A stretch of 64,000 bases of DNA from Thermoguttaceae bacterium (GTDB lineage Bacteria; Planctomycetota; Planctomycetia; Pirellulales; Thermoguttaceae), in the NCBI GenBank assembly GCA_017434455.1, contig JAFRFG010000044.1, positions 1 to 64,000 on the forward strand, given 5' to 3'. Numbering within the stretch: position 1 is the stretch's first letter; each line of letters begins with the position of its first letter. Of the stretch, positions 1-9,166 are shown piece by piece. Under the pieces are notes generated by a model that was not told where the DNA came from, did no database searches, and saw only the letters and a list, made by a program, of their open reading frames with translations. A program made the position numbers and the translations under genes.

Positions 1-1
1 C

Positions 2-430
2 ACCATGGCGGTGAGGTTTCGCTTCGACGCGTGGGGCGATCACAACCGAAGTATCTTCTCCGGCACCGAGGGGGGCGCCAGCTCGATCGAGTTGAACGCG
101 GAGAAAAAGCGGCTGGAATTTTGGCTCTCCATCAACGGGAAGTACACCATCCTCAGCACCCCCTGTGAGCCGGGCTTGTGGCACACCTGCTTTGGCGTCT
201 GTGACGGGAAAGATGTCATTCTCTACCTCGACGGCAAAGAGGCGGCCCGTCAGGCGTGCGCGGGGAAACTCACCTACCCCGCCAAAGAAGAGGCAATGGC
301 CTACTGCGTGGCGGCCGAGGTCAATGCCAAGGGGGACGGCGGGAGCTTTATGGAAGGCGCCATCGGCTTCGCCCGGCTCTACAACTGGGCACTGACCCCG
401 GAACAGGTCGCGGCGCTGAGCGCCGAATAA
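2..430 (+). CDS. LamG/concanavalin A-like domain protein, C-terminal part
   Basis: This is the 3' end of a gene that begins before the window. The frame is open from base 2, and the ATG at base 5 is probably an internal methionine. The visible 142 residues have the alternating strands of a LamG or concanavalin A-like jelly-roll: FRFDAW, an FSG..GG.SSIEL strand pair, a WHTCFGVCDG segment and the typical YLDGKEAAR hairpin. The ending LYNWALTPEQVAALSAE is the usual closing helix of planctomycetal LamG domains. Such domains bind carbohydrate or protein on secreted proteins. The catalytic or anchoring part, if any, lies upstream and cannot be seen. A clear hairpin terminator follows the stop codon. 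The fold is fairly sure; the protein's role is unknown. Confidence 0.7.
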   Translation, partial: TMAVRFRFDAWGDHNRSIFSGTEGGASSIELNAEKKRLEFWLSINGKYTILSTPCEPGLWHTCFGVCDGKDVILYLDGKEAARQACAGKLTYPAKEEAMAYCVAAEVNAKGDGGSFMEGAIGFARLYNWALTPEQVAALSAE

Positions 431-457
431 ATAAGCCGCCGGTGTTTCTTAAATGAG

Positions 458-490
458 AAGGCGTTCCTTTTTGGGAACGCCTTTTTCTTT
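458..490 (+). terminator. Intrinsic terminator after the LamG gene
   Basis: AAGGCGTTCC (458-467) pairs with GGAACGCCTT (474-483) around a short T-rich loop and is followed by TTTCTTT. It lies between two convergent genes and may stop transcription from both sides. Confidence 0.8.
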
Positions 491-496
491 TGTTCT

Positions 497-3046
497 TTAG
501 AAAACAGGAACGGGGATCGCCGCCTGGCGGGAACAGGGAAGCTGAACGACCGAAATCGCGAACCACCCTTCCGAAATCCGACACAGGCCGACGGAAAGCC
601 CCGCGAAGCGTTCGTCCTTCTCAAATACCTTCGGACGAAGCGGGACCTGTCCATGGGCGGGGAAGGCCTTGGCGAAGATCAAACGCAGGGGGATCTGGGC
701 ACGGATGCTCATCGGACCGTCGATACTGACCAGGCCATCGCGCACGAGGATAGCGTTCCCCTTCTCGTCGATCACCGGCTGGTACGAGACGACCGCCTCC
801 ACATCGTCCCACTCCTGGTCCCCCAGTGCGATATAGTCGAACCGAAGCCGAATCTGGATCCGATTCTCATGGAACGAAACACTGACCGGGTCCTCGAAGG
901 CCAGCCCGAAGATACAGCCGGGATCCTCCTCGTCGGGAGCGGCCCGCAGCCCCTCGCGATGGAGCGTATCGGCCAGATGGGCGCGCAGCTCGGGAACGGA
1001 AAACTCTTTTCCCGCCAGATTCAGGCGGTCCAAGGCGACGTTCAGAGCCGATTCATGGATTTTCAGATCGGCGAAGGCCCCCGGAAGAGTCTCCGGTTCA
1101 CGGGTCTGAGATCCGGGCGTATAAGTTTCACCAAACTTCATCGAGGCCAGGAGCCAGTCGTTGGTCGTGCGCGAGTTTTTCATCGTCAGGTGAAGACCGT
1201 TGTTCGACAGGGGCTGAAAAACATTCTTCGCCAAGCGATCGTTCAGCGCGCCGAACCGCGAGTTGGTCTCCGAATCGACCCGCGTTTTGACCTGATTGAC
1301 GATCTTGCGCCGCATCTCTTGGTTGATCTGCCCCTGCATCGACTGATACTGTCCGCGCACCAGCTCGCGGGCGAACTCACCGACCAGCGGAACAAAATCG
1401 ATATCGGTCCGGACATCGTTCAAACGGTTCGAGTTATTGACCGCCACCTCGCACTCAGAGCAGGCGACCTTCTCCCCGGTCCACTCGATCAGCTTGCGTC
1501 CCAGATAGACCGCCTCGCTTTGATTGAACAGCTGGGCCGGAAAAACTTCGCTCCGGGTCGAGGCAACGATCTTTCCCGAGACGTACAGGTGCATCAGCAG
1601 CCGCGCGTCGTCGGGAACGAGTTTGATCCGGACTTGAGTATCGGCCCGCCGGCTCCCGGCCACGGGATTGTTGAGAATGGTCTCCTGAACCACTTCGTAT
1701 TCCGGGTCTCGCTCGGGGATGAACCGGTTGATCAGGTATTCCGAGACATAGACCTTGATGTTCGGGTTGTCATAGATGGCGGGAATCGCCTCGCCGAGTT
1801 TTTTCGCGGCATTGGTCTGGGAACTTCTCAGCTGAGCGGCGCAAACCGACATCCGCCGTCCCGCGTCGGCGCCGCTGGTCTTCTCATACTCCTCGAACGC
1901 CAGGAGGAGATCCCGCATATCCCCTTGGTCACAGACCAAAGGCGCCATCATCTCCAGCCAGGGAGCCAGAGCGGCATTTTGAAAAACCTGCCGCTGCTCC
2001 TCGGTCATGGAGGTCATTTGGACTTTCGATTGAATCGAGTTGATGCACCAGTGCAGCGTGCTCTCCTCTTCTTCGATCAACGAGAGCCGATCGACCGTTT
2101 GGGCCGCGGCATCGCCGCTTGTCATCGAGACAGGAGTAAAGGCGGGCTGGAACGGATCGTTTTGAATCCTCAGCTGTTTCAGACGGGATAGCGCCTCGTA
2201 GAGACGATCCACCTCAAAACGTTTGCGCCACTGAATCCCTACCGAGGTGACACCGAAGAAATTACGAACCGCTTCGGTCCTGGCCAGAAGCTGATCGATC
2301 TGGTAGCGCTCCAGCGCGCGCTGGGGAATCAATTCCCCCTGAAGTTCGGCTTTTCGATAATGAGCCGCGAAGGTCCAAAGATAGATCCGCCGATCGAGCT
2401 GATACCGAAGCCCTTTGAGCAGCTCCACCCGCTGCTGGGGTTCGTACTGCTCGATGGTCCTCGGACCGCGGTATTCTTCCGAACCGGCCTGGGCCGTTCC
2501 CGCGGAACCGACAGAAGGGGTGATCTTATGGTCGGCCGGTACGGGACACTGTCCCGCCGGAGTGTTGTCGGCATTGTTGGCGAGCTGAGCTTCCATCCGC
2601 GCGTCCTCTCGGACGATCAGCGCCGCCAGTTTCTGCAGGGAAGCCAGCGACGCCTCGGGACGCTCCCCCAACTGATCGAGAGATTCACGAATCAGGCGTT
2701 CGACATCGGCAACCCACGCGGAGGTGGCGGGATGCTCCCGAAAGAGGTCGAGCGAACTGTCCAACCCCTGCAGCGCGGCCTCGGTAAGAAGACCGTAGTC
2801 GAAGTCCTCCCCCGCGTTGGAGTTCGACGCGTACTGGCCGTCAAGAACATCCTCGGGAACGAGAACCGTGTCCGTCGAGGCCGCCGACGTGATCTGGGAG
2901 GTGAACGGATCGTCCTGGGCAAACAGGAACAGAGCGCTCCCCACAGCGAGACAAAGAAAGACAGCCGCGCGGAACAAATTCAAGCTCCCGGCGGCAGAAC
3001 AGGGGGTTGACCTTGTTCTTTTCTCTGGCGAAACGATGGCGTCCAT
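497..3046 (-). CDS. Large secreted protein of unknown function (849 aa)
   Basis: I do not recognise this protein. It starts with a basic stretch followed by a hydrophobic core at about residues 24-43 that ends near FAQ, consistent with a Sec signal peptide, so it is probably exported. Residues about 60-330 are charged and predicted helical. The middle and C-terminal parts contain strand-like segments (VRIKLVP, MHLYVSGKIV, RIQIRLRFDYI) and one Cys pair (CSEC). No catalytic motif is visible. The ATG at 3044-3046 sits directly after GAAGGA, so the spacing to a ribosome site is abnormal and the real start may be slightly downstream. It stands alone, with the convergent LamG gene on one side and a divergent small-basic-protein gene on the other. 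That it is a protein-coding gene is near certain; its function is open. Confidence 0.8.
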   Translation of the reverse strand: MDAIVSPEKRTRSTPCSAAGSLNLFRAAVFLCLAVGSALFLFAQDDPFTSQITSAASTDTVLVPEDVLDGQYASNSNAGEDFDYGLLTEAALQGLDSSLDLFREHPATSAWVADVERLIRESLDQLGERPEASLASLQKLAALIVREDARMEAQLANNADNTPAGQCPVPADHKITPSVGSAGTAQAGSEEYRGPRTIEQYEPQQRVELLKGLRYQLDRRIYLWTFAAHYRKAELQGELIPQRALERYQIDQLLARTEAVRNFFGVTSVGIQWRKRFEVDRLYEALSRLKQLRIQNDPFQPAFTPVSMTSGDAAAQTVDRLSLIEEEESTLHWCINSIQSKVQMTSMTEEQRQVFQNAALAPWLEMMAPLVCDQGDMRDLLLAFEEYEKTSGADAGRRMSVCAAQLRSSQTNAAKKLGEAIPAIYDNPNIKVYVSEYLINRFIPERDPEYEVVQETILNNPVAGSRRADTQVRIKLVPDDARLLMHLYVSGKIVASTRSEVFPAQLFNQSEAVYLGRKLIEWTGEKVACSECEVAVNNSNRLNDVRTDIDFVPLVGEFARELVRGQYQSMQGQINQEMRRKIVNQVKTRVDSETNSRFGALNDRLAKNVFQPLSNNGLHLTMKNSRTTNDWLLASMKFGETYTPGSQTREPETLPGAFADLKIHESALNVALDRLNLAGKEFSVPELRAHLADTLHREGLRAAPDEEDPGCIFGLAFEDPVSVSFHENRIQIRLRFDYIALGDQEWDDVEAVVSYQPVIDEKGNAILVRDGLVSIDGPMSIRAQIPLRLIFAKAFPAHGQVPLRPKVFEKDERFAGLSVGLCRISEGWFAISVVQLPCSRQAAIPVPVF

Positions 3047-3232
3047 TCCTTCAGTTTCGTAAAACTGTCTTTATTAAGCTTGACAATACTTTAGGTTTGG
3101 CCAGGACAAACGATCCCCGCGCGGGGAGTCTCCTATGTCGCTTATATCGGATAAAACGGTTATGATGTTTAGCGAAATCCTGCCATCCCTCCCCCAAAAC
3201 GGCTTGCCCGTTTTTCGGCCGCCAGTGCCCCC

Positions 3233-3260
3233 TTGAAAGGGCTCTTAAAGGGAATATAAT
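3233..3260 (+). promoter_or_regulatory. Sigma-70-type promoter for the small basic protein gene
   Basis: TTGAAA (3233-3238), a 16-bp spacer and a perfect TATAAT (3255-3260). Transcription would start near 3267, giving a leader of about 125 nt before the ATG at 3392. The rest of the 3047-3391 gap shows a TTGACA at 3079-3084 without a good -10 partner. Confidence 0.65.
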
Positions 3261-3391
3261 CACCCGCTAACGGCTGTGTTATTTAAGATGGCTTGTTGCC
3301 TTTAGCTATTGCGTTTGTCCCTTCCTTTGGGGGGGAAAGGGGCGCGGCAAGGCCAGGACCGTCGGCAAAACATACACTAAGGATCGTACCA

Positions 3392-3607
3392 ATGACCATC
3401 GATAAAAGTTTGAAAGTCAAGAAGGGTGTCTCCCGCGCCCGCAACGTCCTCACCCGTGTGGAGAGAATTGAGCGTCTCGAGAAGATGGATAAATTCAGCG
3501 AGGGTGATTCCCCGTTTGGTCTTCCGAAGACCCGTGTCTACCGCGTCGTCCTGAAGAAGAAAAAGAAGGCCAAGGACGAGGGCGACGCCGCCGCCGCGAA
3601 GAAGTAA
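3392..3607 (+). CDS. Small basic protein, PVC-superphylum signature family
   Basis: A 71-residue, strongly basic protein starting MTIDKSLKVKKG, with the RNVLTRVERIERLEKM block that marks the small basic protein conserved across Planctomycetes, Verrucomicrobia and Chlamydiae (described in the literature as a PVC signature protein and thought to be ribosome- or RNA-associated). The C-terminus is a Lys/Ala-rich tail (KKKKKAKDEGDAAAAKK). A longer open frame exists upstream to 3293, but the ATG at 3392 has AAGGA (3379-3383) at good spacing and gives the family's usual length and N-terminus. A strong promoter at 3233-3260 and a perfect terminator downstream make it a monocistronic, probably highly expressed gene. 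The family call is confident. The molecular role is not established. Confidence 0.88.
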   Translation: MTIDKSLKVKKGVSRARNVLTRVERIERLEKMDKFSEGDSPFGLPKTRVYRVVLKKKKKAKDEGDAAAAKK

Positions 3608-3740
3608 ATCGCCGCCGGCCATCCTCCCAAAGGCCGCGCTGGCTCGGTGAGATGGGTGTTCCCTTTTGTTTTTTGCGCAAGAGGGGCACAGCGTCTGAGG
3701 GCTTTATATATCCCGGCGTGCGAGCGTATGGTATTTCCAT

Positions 3741-3768
3741 AAAAAACCCGCTTTAAGCGGGTTTTTTT
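3741..3768. terminator. Bidirectional terminator between convergent genes
   Basis: AAAAAACCCGCT and AGCGGGTTTTTT form a perfect stem flanked by A- and T-runs on both sides. It serves the small basic protein gene (+) and the RidA-like gene (-). Confidence 0.88.
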
Positions 3769-3797
3769 ATTGGTTTATCGGTCTGTTTAGCCGGGTG

Positions 3798-5108
3798 TCA
3801 CTGACGAGAGCAAAACGCCAGCCCTTCGATTTCGACCAGCAGGTCGTCGCGGCAAACATCGGCGCGGGTGAAAGTCCTCGGGGTGGAGGTGAGAATCGCC
3901 CCGCACCGGGAACGGATCTTTTCGTAATCTTCCTCGGGACGTTTGACATAGACGCGGGCGATCGCCATATTGTCGAGCGACGCGCCGAACCCCTCAATCC
4001 CATGACGGCGCAGGTTATCGCCGTCGATCAGCCGACTGATATTCTCCAGAGTCTGCTCGGTCTGGCCGACGGCGTCGCCGATGAACTTCGTCTCGGAATC
4101 GACGATGCTGGCCGTCCCCGAAACAAAGATCACGCAGCTGTTGTCGCGGACCACCGCCATCGCGCGCGAAAATTTGGGGCTCTGGGGAGAGTAGACCGCG
4201 CCGTAATCAAAGGCGGAGGTCTGATCGGGATTCTCCAGGGGGACACAGCGAACGTCGCCGCGCGCGGTCGAAATCGCGGCGGCGGCCACGGTCACGCTCA
4301 TTCCGTCGGCTCCGATCCCCGTACTGGCCGGGTAGACATCGCCGGTGAAAGTCTCGGGGATCAGCCCCGGAAGGAAACGAACCCCTTGGAAAAAGTCGGT
4401 CCGGGCCCGATTGAGCTCTTTGTAGCGCTGAGTCTGTCCCTCGGGGCGGACAATACTCCCCTGATAGAGCCAGGTTCGCAGCAGACCGGGAACCGAATAA
4501 CCGTACTGCTCAAGGGCCGAGCGCATCCGGCGCAGCGCGTCCAACGACTGATCGTAAGCGCCGGTGAGATTCGCCTCGGGGAGAATATCACCGAAGAAAC
4601 CGTACGACACGTTGTGCAGATCAACCGAAACGGCGCTGGGGCTGTGGCGGCGGATCCGAATTCGGTGCGGGGCGCTGCGCATCGCCCAGACTTCGAAGAT
4701 AAACAGGAGCTTCTCGTCACAGGGACGCTGCGGAACGTAGGTAATAGCGGGAACGTGGTCACCGTAGTAGTCGAGGAGCATCCGGTGAATCACCTCGCGG
4801 TCTTCCATTCTGCGGAGGAAGACGGTCTGAATCAGGGTCCCCCCTTCGAGACGCTCGCGCCGCAGGAGCAAATCGAGCCGAGCGATCGCCGAGCGTGCCT
4901 GTTCTTGAAGATTCGGTTCATCAGCGGCATCAGGGGGAATCACGGCGCAGAAAGTGGTCACGCCGTCACAATCGCACGACGAAAAGGCGCATCCTTGTCC
5001 CTCGGTCTTGAAAAAGTGCTGTTCGTTTTTTGAATGTTCCACGCTAGTCGCTTCCAAGGCAGGTAAATCCAAGCAACGGCCCCACCCAAACTGCCGCGGG
5101 GAGACCAA
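3798..5108 (-). CDS. RidA/YjgF-superfamily protein, FkbO/Hyg5-like
   Basis: The 436-residue product ends in a YjgF/RidA-type fold (about residues 315-436) with the characteristic IFVSGTASI...TEQTLENISRLI segment, preceded by a longer N-terminal part as in the chorismatase-like FkbO/Hyg5 family, whose members act on chorismate. Planctomycetes commonly carry such long RidA-like proteins without a known substrate. The open frame begins with TTG (5106-5108) and has no clear ribosome site; a GTG at 5040-5042 preceded by GGAAG is a better-supported start and would remove 22 residues. A CSSCDCDG-like cysteine cluster near the N-terminus (AFSSCDCDG) is unusual. There is no co-transcribed neighbour. 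Family assignment is fairly confident; chorismate as substrate is only inferred from the family. Confidence 0.7.
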   Translation of the reverse strand: MVSPRQFGWGRCLDLPALEATSVEHSKNEQHFFKTEGQGCAFSSCDCDGVTTFCAVIPPDAADEPNLQEQARSAIARLDLLLRRERLEGGTLIQTVFLRRMEDREVIHRMLLDYYGDHVPAITYVPQRPCDEKLLFIFEVWAMRSAPHRIRIRRHSPSAVSVDLHNVSYGFFGDILPEANLTGAYDQSLDALRRMRSALEQYGYSVPGLLRTWLYQGSIVRPEGQTQRYKELNRARTDFFQGVRFLPGLIPETFTGDVYPASTGIGADGMSVTVAAAAISTARGDVRCVPLENPDQTSAFDYGAVYSPQSPKFSRAMAVVRDNSCVIFVSGTASIVDSETKFIGDAVGQTEQTLENISRLIDGDNLRRHGIEGFGASLDNMAIARVYVKRPEEDYEKIRSRCGAILTSTPRTFTRADVCRDDLLVEIEGLAFCSRQ

Positions 5109-5182
5109 GTCAATATTATCCCCATTATAACCGAATGAGAACTAAAAAACAAGAAAGATAGCCGCCGTACCCCGGGGCCGCG

Positions 5183-5236
5183 CAAACAAAAACACGCGAG
5201 CCGACAGCGGCGTTTTCGCTGCTGCCGGCTCGCGCG
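5183..5236 (-). terminator. Terminator after rpsI
   Basis: Read on the minus strand, CGCGAGCCGGCAGC and GCTGTCGGCTCGCG form a long imperfect stem followed by TGTTTTTGTTTG. It lies about 30 bp past the rpsI stop codon. Confidence 0.7.
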
Positions 5237-5268
5237 CTTATAACGCGGAAAGACCGCCCGCGGAAAAA

Positions 5269-5694
5269 TTAACGCTTGCTGAACTGCGTACCGCGGCGGG
5301 CCTTGCGCAGACCGTACTTCTTACGCTCGACCTTACGAGCGTCACGGGTGAGCATGTGCTCATCGCGCAGCTGCTTTTCCGTGTCGGGGTCAAAATCTTT
5401 CAGTGCGCGGGCGATACCGAGCTTGCAAGCGTCGGCCTGTCCGTTCGGACCACCGCCCGAGACGGTGATGACCAGGTCGACGACGTCCTTTTTCTCGGTC
5501 AGGGTCAGAGGAGCCAGGACCATGGCGCGAAGCTTGTCGGTCCGGAAGAACTCGGCGAACTCACGGTTGTTGACACTGATCTTGCCATCCCCCGGACGCA
5601 TACGAACACGCGCCACCGCGGTCTTGCGACGACCGGTTCCGAGCTTGTCGTTCTTTCCATTCCCTTCCAGGACATAATTGCCACGCTTGATCAT
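5269..5694 (-). CDS. rpsI: 30S ribosomal protein S9 (uS9)
   Basis: The product is 141 residues. Family hallmarks are GTGRRKTAVARV near the N-terminus, the VSGGGPNGQADA loop in the middle and the basic tail KKYGLRKARRGTQFSKR that reaches into the ribosomal P site. It follows rplM on the same strand with 68 bp between them, the conserved bacterial L13-S9 pair. The N-terminus carries about ten extra residues (MIKRGNYVLEG) compared with the shortest homologues. It is followed by a hairpin terminator, so the two ribosomal genes form a closed unit. Confidence 0.97.
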   Translation of the reverse strand: MIKRGNYVLEGNGKNDKLGTGRRKTAVARVRMRPGDGKISVNNREFAEFFRTDKLRAMVLAPLTLTEKKDVVDLVITVSGGGPNGQADACKLGIARALKDFDPDTEKQLRDEHMLTRDARKVERKKYGLRKARRGTQFSKR

Positions 5695-5762
5695 GAGATT
5701 TTTTCCGCTTTCCTTCTAGTTTTGTGCTGTAGATTTTTTTCTTCCGGCTTTGGCCCCCGAAT

Positions 5763-6224
5763 TTAGTCCTGAACCGCCGACTGGAGAACCTCGCTGGTTT
5801 TGCACAGCTGGGGCTGCTGGGCCTGATGCGGATGAGTGTCACCCTTGTAGAGCTTGAGCTTCTCGAGCATCGCCGAGCCGAGTTTGTTCTTGGGGAGCAT
5901 ACGGCGAACCGCTTCGCGGAGAATCATCTCGGGCTTTTTCTCCATACGTTCGGCGGCGCTTTCGCTGCGCAGCCCCGGATAACCGGTGTACCACGTATAG
6001 CGCTTCTGAACCCACTTTTTGCCGGTGAACTTCACCTTCTCGACATTGGTGACGATCACGAAGTCGCCGCAGTCAATATGCGGGGTATAAGTCGGGCGAT
6101 GCTTCCCCATAAGAATCATCGCGATATCGCTGGCCAAACGACCGACGACCTGGTCGGTCCCATCGATGACCCACCACTTTTTCTCAACCTGGCCGGGTTT
6201 GGCCATAAACGTTTTATCTTGCAT
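5763..6224 (-). CDS. rplM: 50S ribosomal protein L13 (uL13)
   Basis: The product is 153 residues with the L13 motifs WWVIDGTDQVVGRLAS, GKHRPTYTPHIDCGDFVIV and KKWVQKRYTWYTGYPG. The open frame extends to 6299, but the ATG at 6222-6224 is preceded by AAAGGTG at proper spacing and matches the family N-terminus. The C-terminus continues past the usual HPH-AQQPQ motif by about a dozen residues (LCKTSEVLQSAVQD), a modest extension. It is the first gene of the rplM-rpsI pair. The 170 bp upstream, to ispG, show no obvious hairpin. Confidence 0.97.
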   Translation of the reverse strand: MQDKTFMAKPGQVEKKWWVIDGTDQVVGRLASDIAMILMGKHRPTYTPHIDCGDFVIVTNVEKVKFTGKKWVQKRYTWYTGYPGLRSESAAERMEKKPEMILREAVRRMLPKNKLGSAMLEKLKLYKGDTHPHQAQQPQLCKTSEVLQSAVQD

Positions 6225-6395
6225 TTGATCACCTTTAACAGATGAAAGATCTAGAGTATCTTCCTGTAGTATGGATAGTTTTATTAGTTTAACCGTCAAA
6301 GGATAACCGACAAGGAGGGGTGGGGCGCTTTTTCCCCTGCTTGAGGAAAAATTTGCCCCGGAGATCGTTTGTTTTATCCAGCCGCGGGAGATTCC

Positions 6396-7565
6396 TTAGT
6401 TTTCCCCGGCCGCGAGGCCAAGATCCATTCCGGCGAAATATTCTTTCAGACGGCCCAGCAGAACATCGAGGATCTCGTCGTAGGGCCACGACCCCAATTC
6501 TTGGGAACCCTTTTTTAGGTGGACGCGGTCCGATCCGCACCAAAGCCCAAAATCGGCGTCGTCGGTCTCTCCCGGGCCGTTGACCCGGCATCCCATCACG
6601 GCAATCGTCAGACGACGGTCGGCAAACGGCGCGGTCGCCTCGCGAACCTTGCGCGCCAGCGCGACAAACGCCCCATTTTGAACCCGCGAGCAGCTCGGGC
6701 AGCTGACGATATTCAGCGCCGGGTATTTCTCCAGCGCCGGATCAAAGATCACTCCTTGGGCGACGTTCCTGAGGATGAGCTTTCCGGCTTCGACCTCCTC
6801 GATTTTATGGTCGTTTTCGACGGTCAGGGAAACGCGCAGCGTCTCGCCGATCCCCTCCGAGAGAAGGCGCTCCATCGCGTGGCGCGATTTCATCACCCCG
6901 ACCGGGGGAAGGCCGGCTTCGGTCACTCCCAGGTGCAGCGGCACCTCGGGGCGAAGCTGTCGAAATCGTCGATTGACGGCGATCACCACCTCGGGATCGG
7001 AATCTTTGATCGAGACGCAATAGCGGAAGAACCCGATGGAGTCGAGAAAAAGGGTCTGATCGACGGCGCTTTTTAAAAGCGAGTCGAACCGGGTACTGTC
7101 ACGGTCATCGCAGGAGCGGGCGCCGCGGATCGCGGCGCGGCTGGCCGGGCTTAAACTGCCGCAATTTACCCCCACGCGCAAGGCGACGTCGTTGTCGTCG
7201 GCAACTTGCGCCAGATAGCGAACTTTCTCTTCCCACGGCTGTTCGGGCCGGCGGTGATGAAGGTGCCCGGGATTGTAGCGGATCTTATCGACGCAGGGGG
7301 CGATCTTTTCGGCCAGGAGGTAGTTCTCCTGAAGATCGACCGAAAGCGCCGCGCTTGTCCGGCGGCGAATCTGCGCCAGCGCCTCGGCGTCACGATCGGT
7401 ATCGACCGCGATACGAACCAGCGCGGCCCCGGCGTCGCTTAATGCTTGCGCCATCGCCGCGGTCGCCTCGATATCACAGGTCTTGGTCGCGCACATGGTC
7501 TGAATCGCGACCGGCTCTCCGGTACCGATAAAGAAGTTCGCGATTTTGATTCTTCTTGTCGCCAT
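6396..7565 (-). CDS. ispG: 4-hydroxy-3-methylbut-2-enyl diphosphate synthase (IspG/GcpE)
   Basis: The enzyme reduces methylerythritol cyclodiphosphate to HMBPP in the MEP isoprenoid pathway, using a [4Fe-4S] cluster. The cluster ligands are visible: Cys289 and Cys292 in SCPSCSR, Cys326 in MGCRVNGPGE, and the adjacent Glu333. The N-terminal TIM-barrel half has VDLQENYLLA and RYNPGH. The length of 389 aa fits the standard bacterial two-domain form. It lies 11 bp downstream of the HtrA-like protease gene on the same strand, so the two are very likely co-transcribed. The prenyltransferase-like gene further upstream is also on this strand, but nothing else of the MEP pathway is here. Confidence 0.95.
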   Translation of the reverse strand: MATRRIKIANFFIGTGEPVAIQTMCATKTCDIEATAAMAQALSDAGAALVRIAVDTDRDAEALAQIRRRTSAALSVDLQENYLLAEKIAPCVDKIRYNPGHLHHRRPEQPWEEKVRYLAQVADDNDVALRVGVNCGSLSPASRAAIRGARSCDDRDSTRFDSLLKSAVDQTLFLDSIGFFRYCVSIKDSDPEVVIAVNRRFRQLRPEVPLHLGVTEAGLPPVGVMKSRHAMERLLSEGIGETLRVSLTVENDHKIEEVEAGKLILRNVAQGVIFDPALEKYPALNIVSCPSCSRVQNGAFVALARKVREATAPFADRRLTIAVMGCRVNGPGETDDADFGLWCGSDRVHLKKGSQELGSWPYDEILDVLLGRLKEYFAGMDLGLAAGEN

Positions 7566-7576
7566 ACCGGTACCGA

Positions 7577-9028
7577 CTAGCCCTTCTTTTTGAGCGTCAC
7601 CGTGCGGCTTTCCCCTTTGACGAGAACATCCAGATCGACCCCCCGCTCCAGGGCTTCCTCACTGGTCAGCCGGTGGAATGTCTCGATATCGGGAATCGGC
7701 TCCCCGTCGGAGCCGACAATACACATTCCGTCACGCAGACCGGCGTCCCAGGCGATCGTCCCCGGGGTGACCGAAAGAACGACCCACCCCGAATCGACCT
7801 CGATCTGAAGCCGGCTGGCCGAATCGGCGGTCAGCGGAATGAGCATCAGCCCCAAATTCGCGTCGCGGTAATGCTTCCCCCGCTGCACCAGTTTTTCGGT
7901 CTGAGGGACCCCCACGTAATTGTCGGGGCGAATCTCGACTTTGATCGGCAGATCGCGCGATTGTTCCTCGCCGCGGCGCAAAATGGTCAGACGATGGTCG
8001 GCGTCGAGATCGGCCAGTTCGACCAGTGCCTGAAGCGTCTCCATCGAGTCGACGGTCCGGCCGTCGAAGGCCAGAATGATATCACCGCTGCGAACCCCCG
8101 CGCGGGCGGCCGGTGAATCTCGGAAGGGGACGCGGGTCTTCACTCCCGAGCGCGGTCCAAGCCCGTGCCGCTGCGCCTCGGTGTAGGTGAGCGGCTCGAC
8201 ATCGACACCGAGGAAGGCGCGCTGAACCTTTCCCCGTTCGATCAGCTGACGCATGATCCAGCGGGCGGTATTGGAGGGAATCGCGAATCCGATCCCCTGA
8301 TACCCCCCCGTCATCGACGCGATGGCGGTATTGATTCCGACGATCTCCCCCCGGAGATTGACCAGCGGCCCGCCGCTGTTTCCCGGATTGATCGCGGCGT
8401 CGGTCTGGATAAAGATTCCGCTCTCCTTATTGTGGAGCGACCGGCCGATGGCGCTGACAATTCCCGCGCTGACCGAGGAGTCGAGCATAAAGGGGTTCCC
8501 GACGGCCAATACCCAATCGCCAATCTCCAACGTATCGCTGTCGGCGAACGGAAGGGCGGGAAGCGGTTCATCACAGTCGAGCATCAGGACGGCCAAATCG
8601 GCCTGTTCGTCCTTTTTGATGTCCCGCGCCCGAAACTGACGGCCGTCGTACAGTTCCACCCATATATTCTCGCTGTCGGTCACCACGTGGTAATTCGTCA
8701 GGATGATCCCCGACGGATCGACGAGAACCCCCGACCCGATCCCTTCAATTTCGTGTCCATCCCGCTCGGTTTCGGACAGAAGCTCGCCAAAGGGGAGGAG
8801 CGGACCGGTCTTGGACGAACTCTTCCCCTGCCCGCTTTTGACAACGATTTTGACCACCGACGGCACCACCGAACGGGCGGTCTCGCGAAACGCCTTTGAG
8901 ATCATCTGGGCCTGGGCAATGCCGAGCGCCTCCCCGCCGCCGGCGTCTTGGGCGAAGAGCCGCGCCGAGGCGATCAATGCCAGAAGAAGGGCCAACCCGG
9001 AAATCAGCGTGGTTTTGACTATTCCCAT
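7577..9028 (-). CDS. HtrA/DegP-type trypsin-like serine protease with two PDZ domains
   Basis: A periplasmic quality-control protease of 483 aa. It has a signal peptide (hydrophobic core at residues 6-25, ending ARLFAQ), a trypsin-like domain with the complete triad His114 (TNYHVV), Asp144 (ADLAVL) and Ser218 (GNSGGP), then two PDZ-like regions. The first is normal (about residues 265-355, with GVRSGDIILAFDG). The second (about 385-480) is more degenerate but keeps AGLRDGMCIVGSDGEPI. It is the first gene of a pair with ispG (11-bp gap), an association with no obvious functional link. Specificity within the DegP/DegQ/DegS group cannot be told from sequence. Confidence 0.93.
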   Translation of the reverse strand: MGIVKTTLISGLALLLALIASARLFAQDAGGGEALGIAQAQMISKAFRETARSVVPSVVKIVVKSGQGKSSSKTGPLLPFGELLSETERDGHEIEGIGSGVLVDPSGIILTNYHVVTDSENIWVELYDGRQFRARDIKKDEQADLAVLMLDCDEPLPALPFADSDTLEIGDWVLAVGNPFMLDSSVSAGIVSAIGRSLHNKESGIFIQTDAAINPGNSGGPLVNLRGEIVGINTAIASMTGGYQGIGFAIPSNTARWIMRQLIERGKVQRAFLGVDVEPLTYTEAQRHGLGPRSGVKTRVPFRDSPAARAGVRSGDIILAFDGRTVDSMETLQALVELADLDADHRLTILRRGEEQSRDLPIKVEIRPDNYVGVPQTEKLVQRGKHYRDANLGLMLIPLTADSASRLQIEVDSGWVVLSVTPGTIAWDAGLRDGMCIVGSDGEPIPDIETFHRLTSEEALERGVDLDVLVKGESRTVTLKKKG

Positions 9029-9166
9029 CTTTTGCCGTCTGCTAAACAGATAGTGCTTGTATCGGGGAAAACCTTAAGGCATGAGACAGTCCGCCGGAAA
9101 TTTTCCCACACAAAAAACCGCCTCCAGTATACTCCCTTAGCCGGGGACAAGCAACAGGTTTTTGAC

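Noticed and set aside
653..2191. 512-aa plus-strand frame opposite the 849-aa secreted protein
   Set aside because: Arises from high GC in the codons of the minus-strand gene; composition is Arg/Asp/Gly/His-rich without a signal or domain.
3079..3084. TTGACA as a -35 box on the plus strand
   Set aside because: No acceptable -10 box 16-18 bp downstream. The promoter at 3233-3260 is better placed and much closer to consensus.
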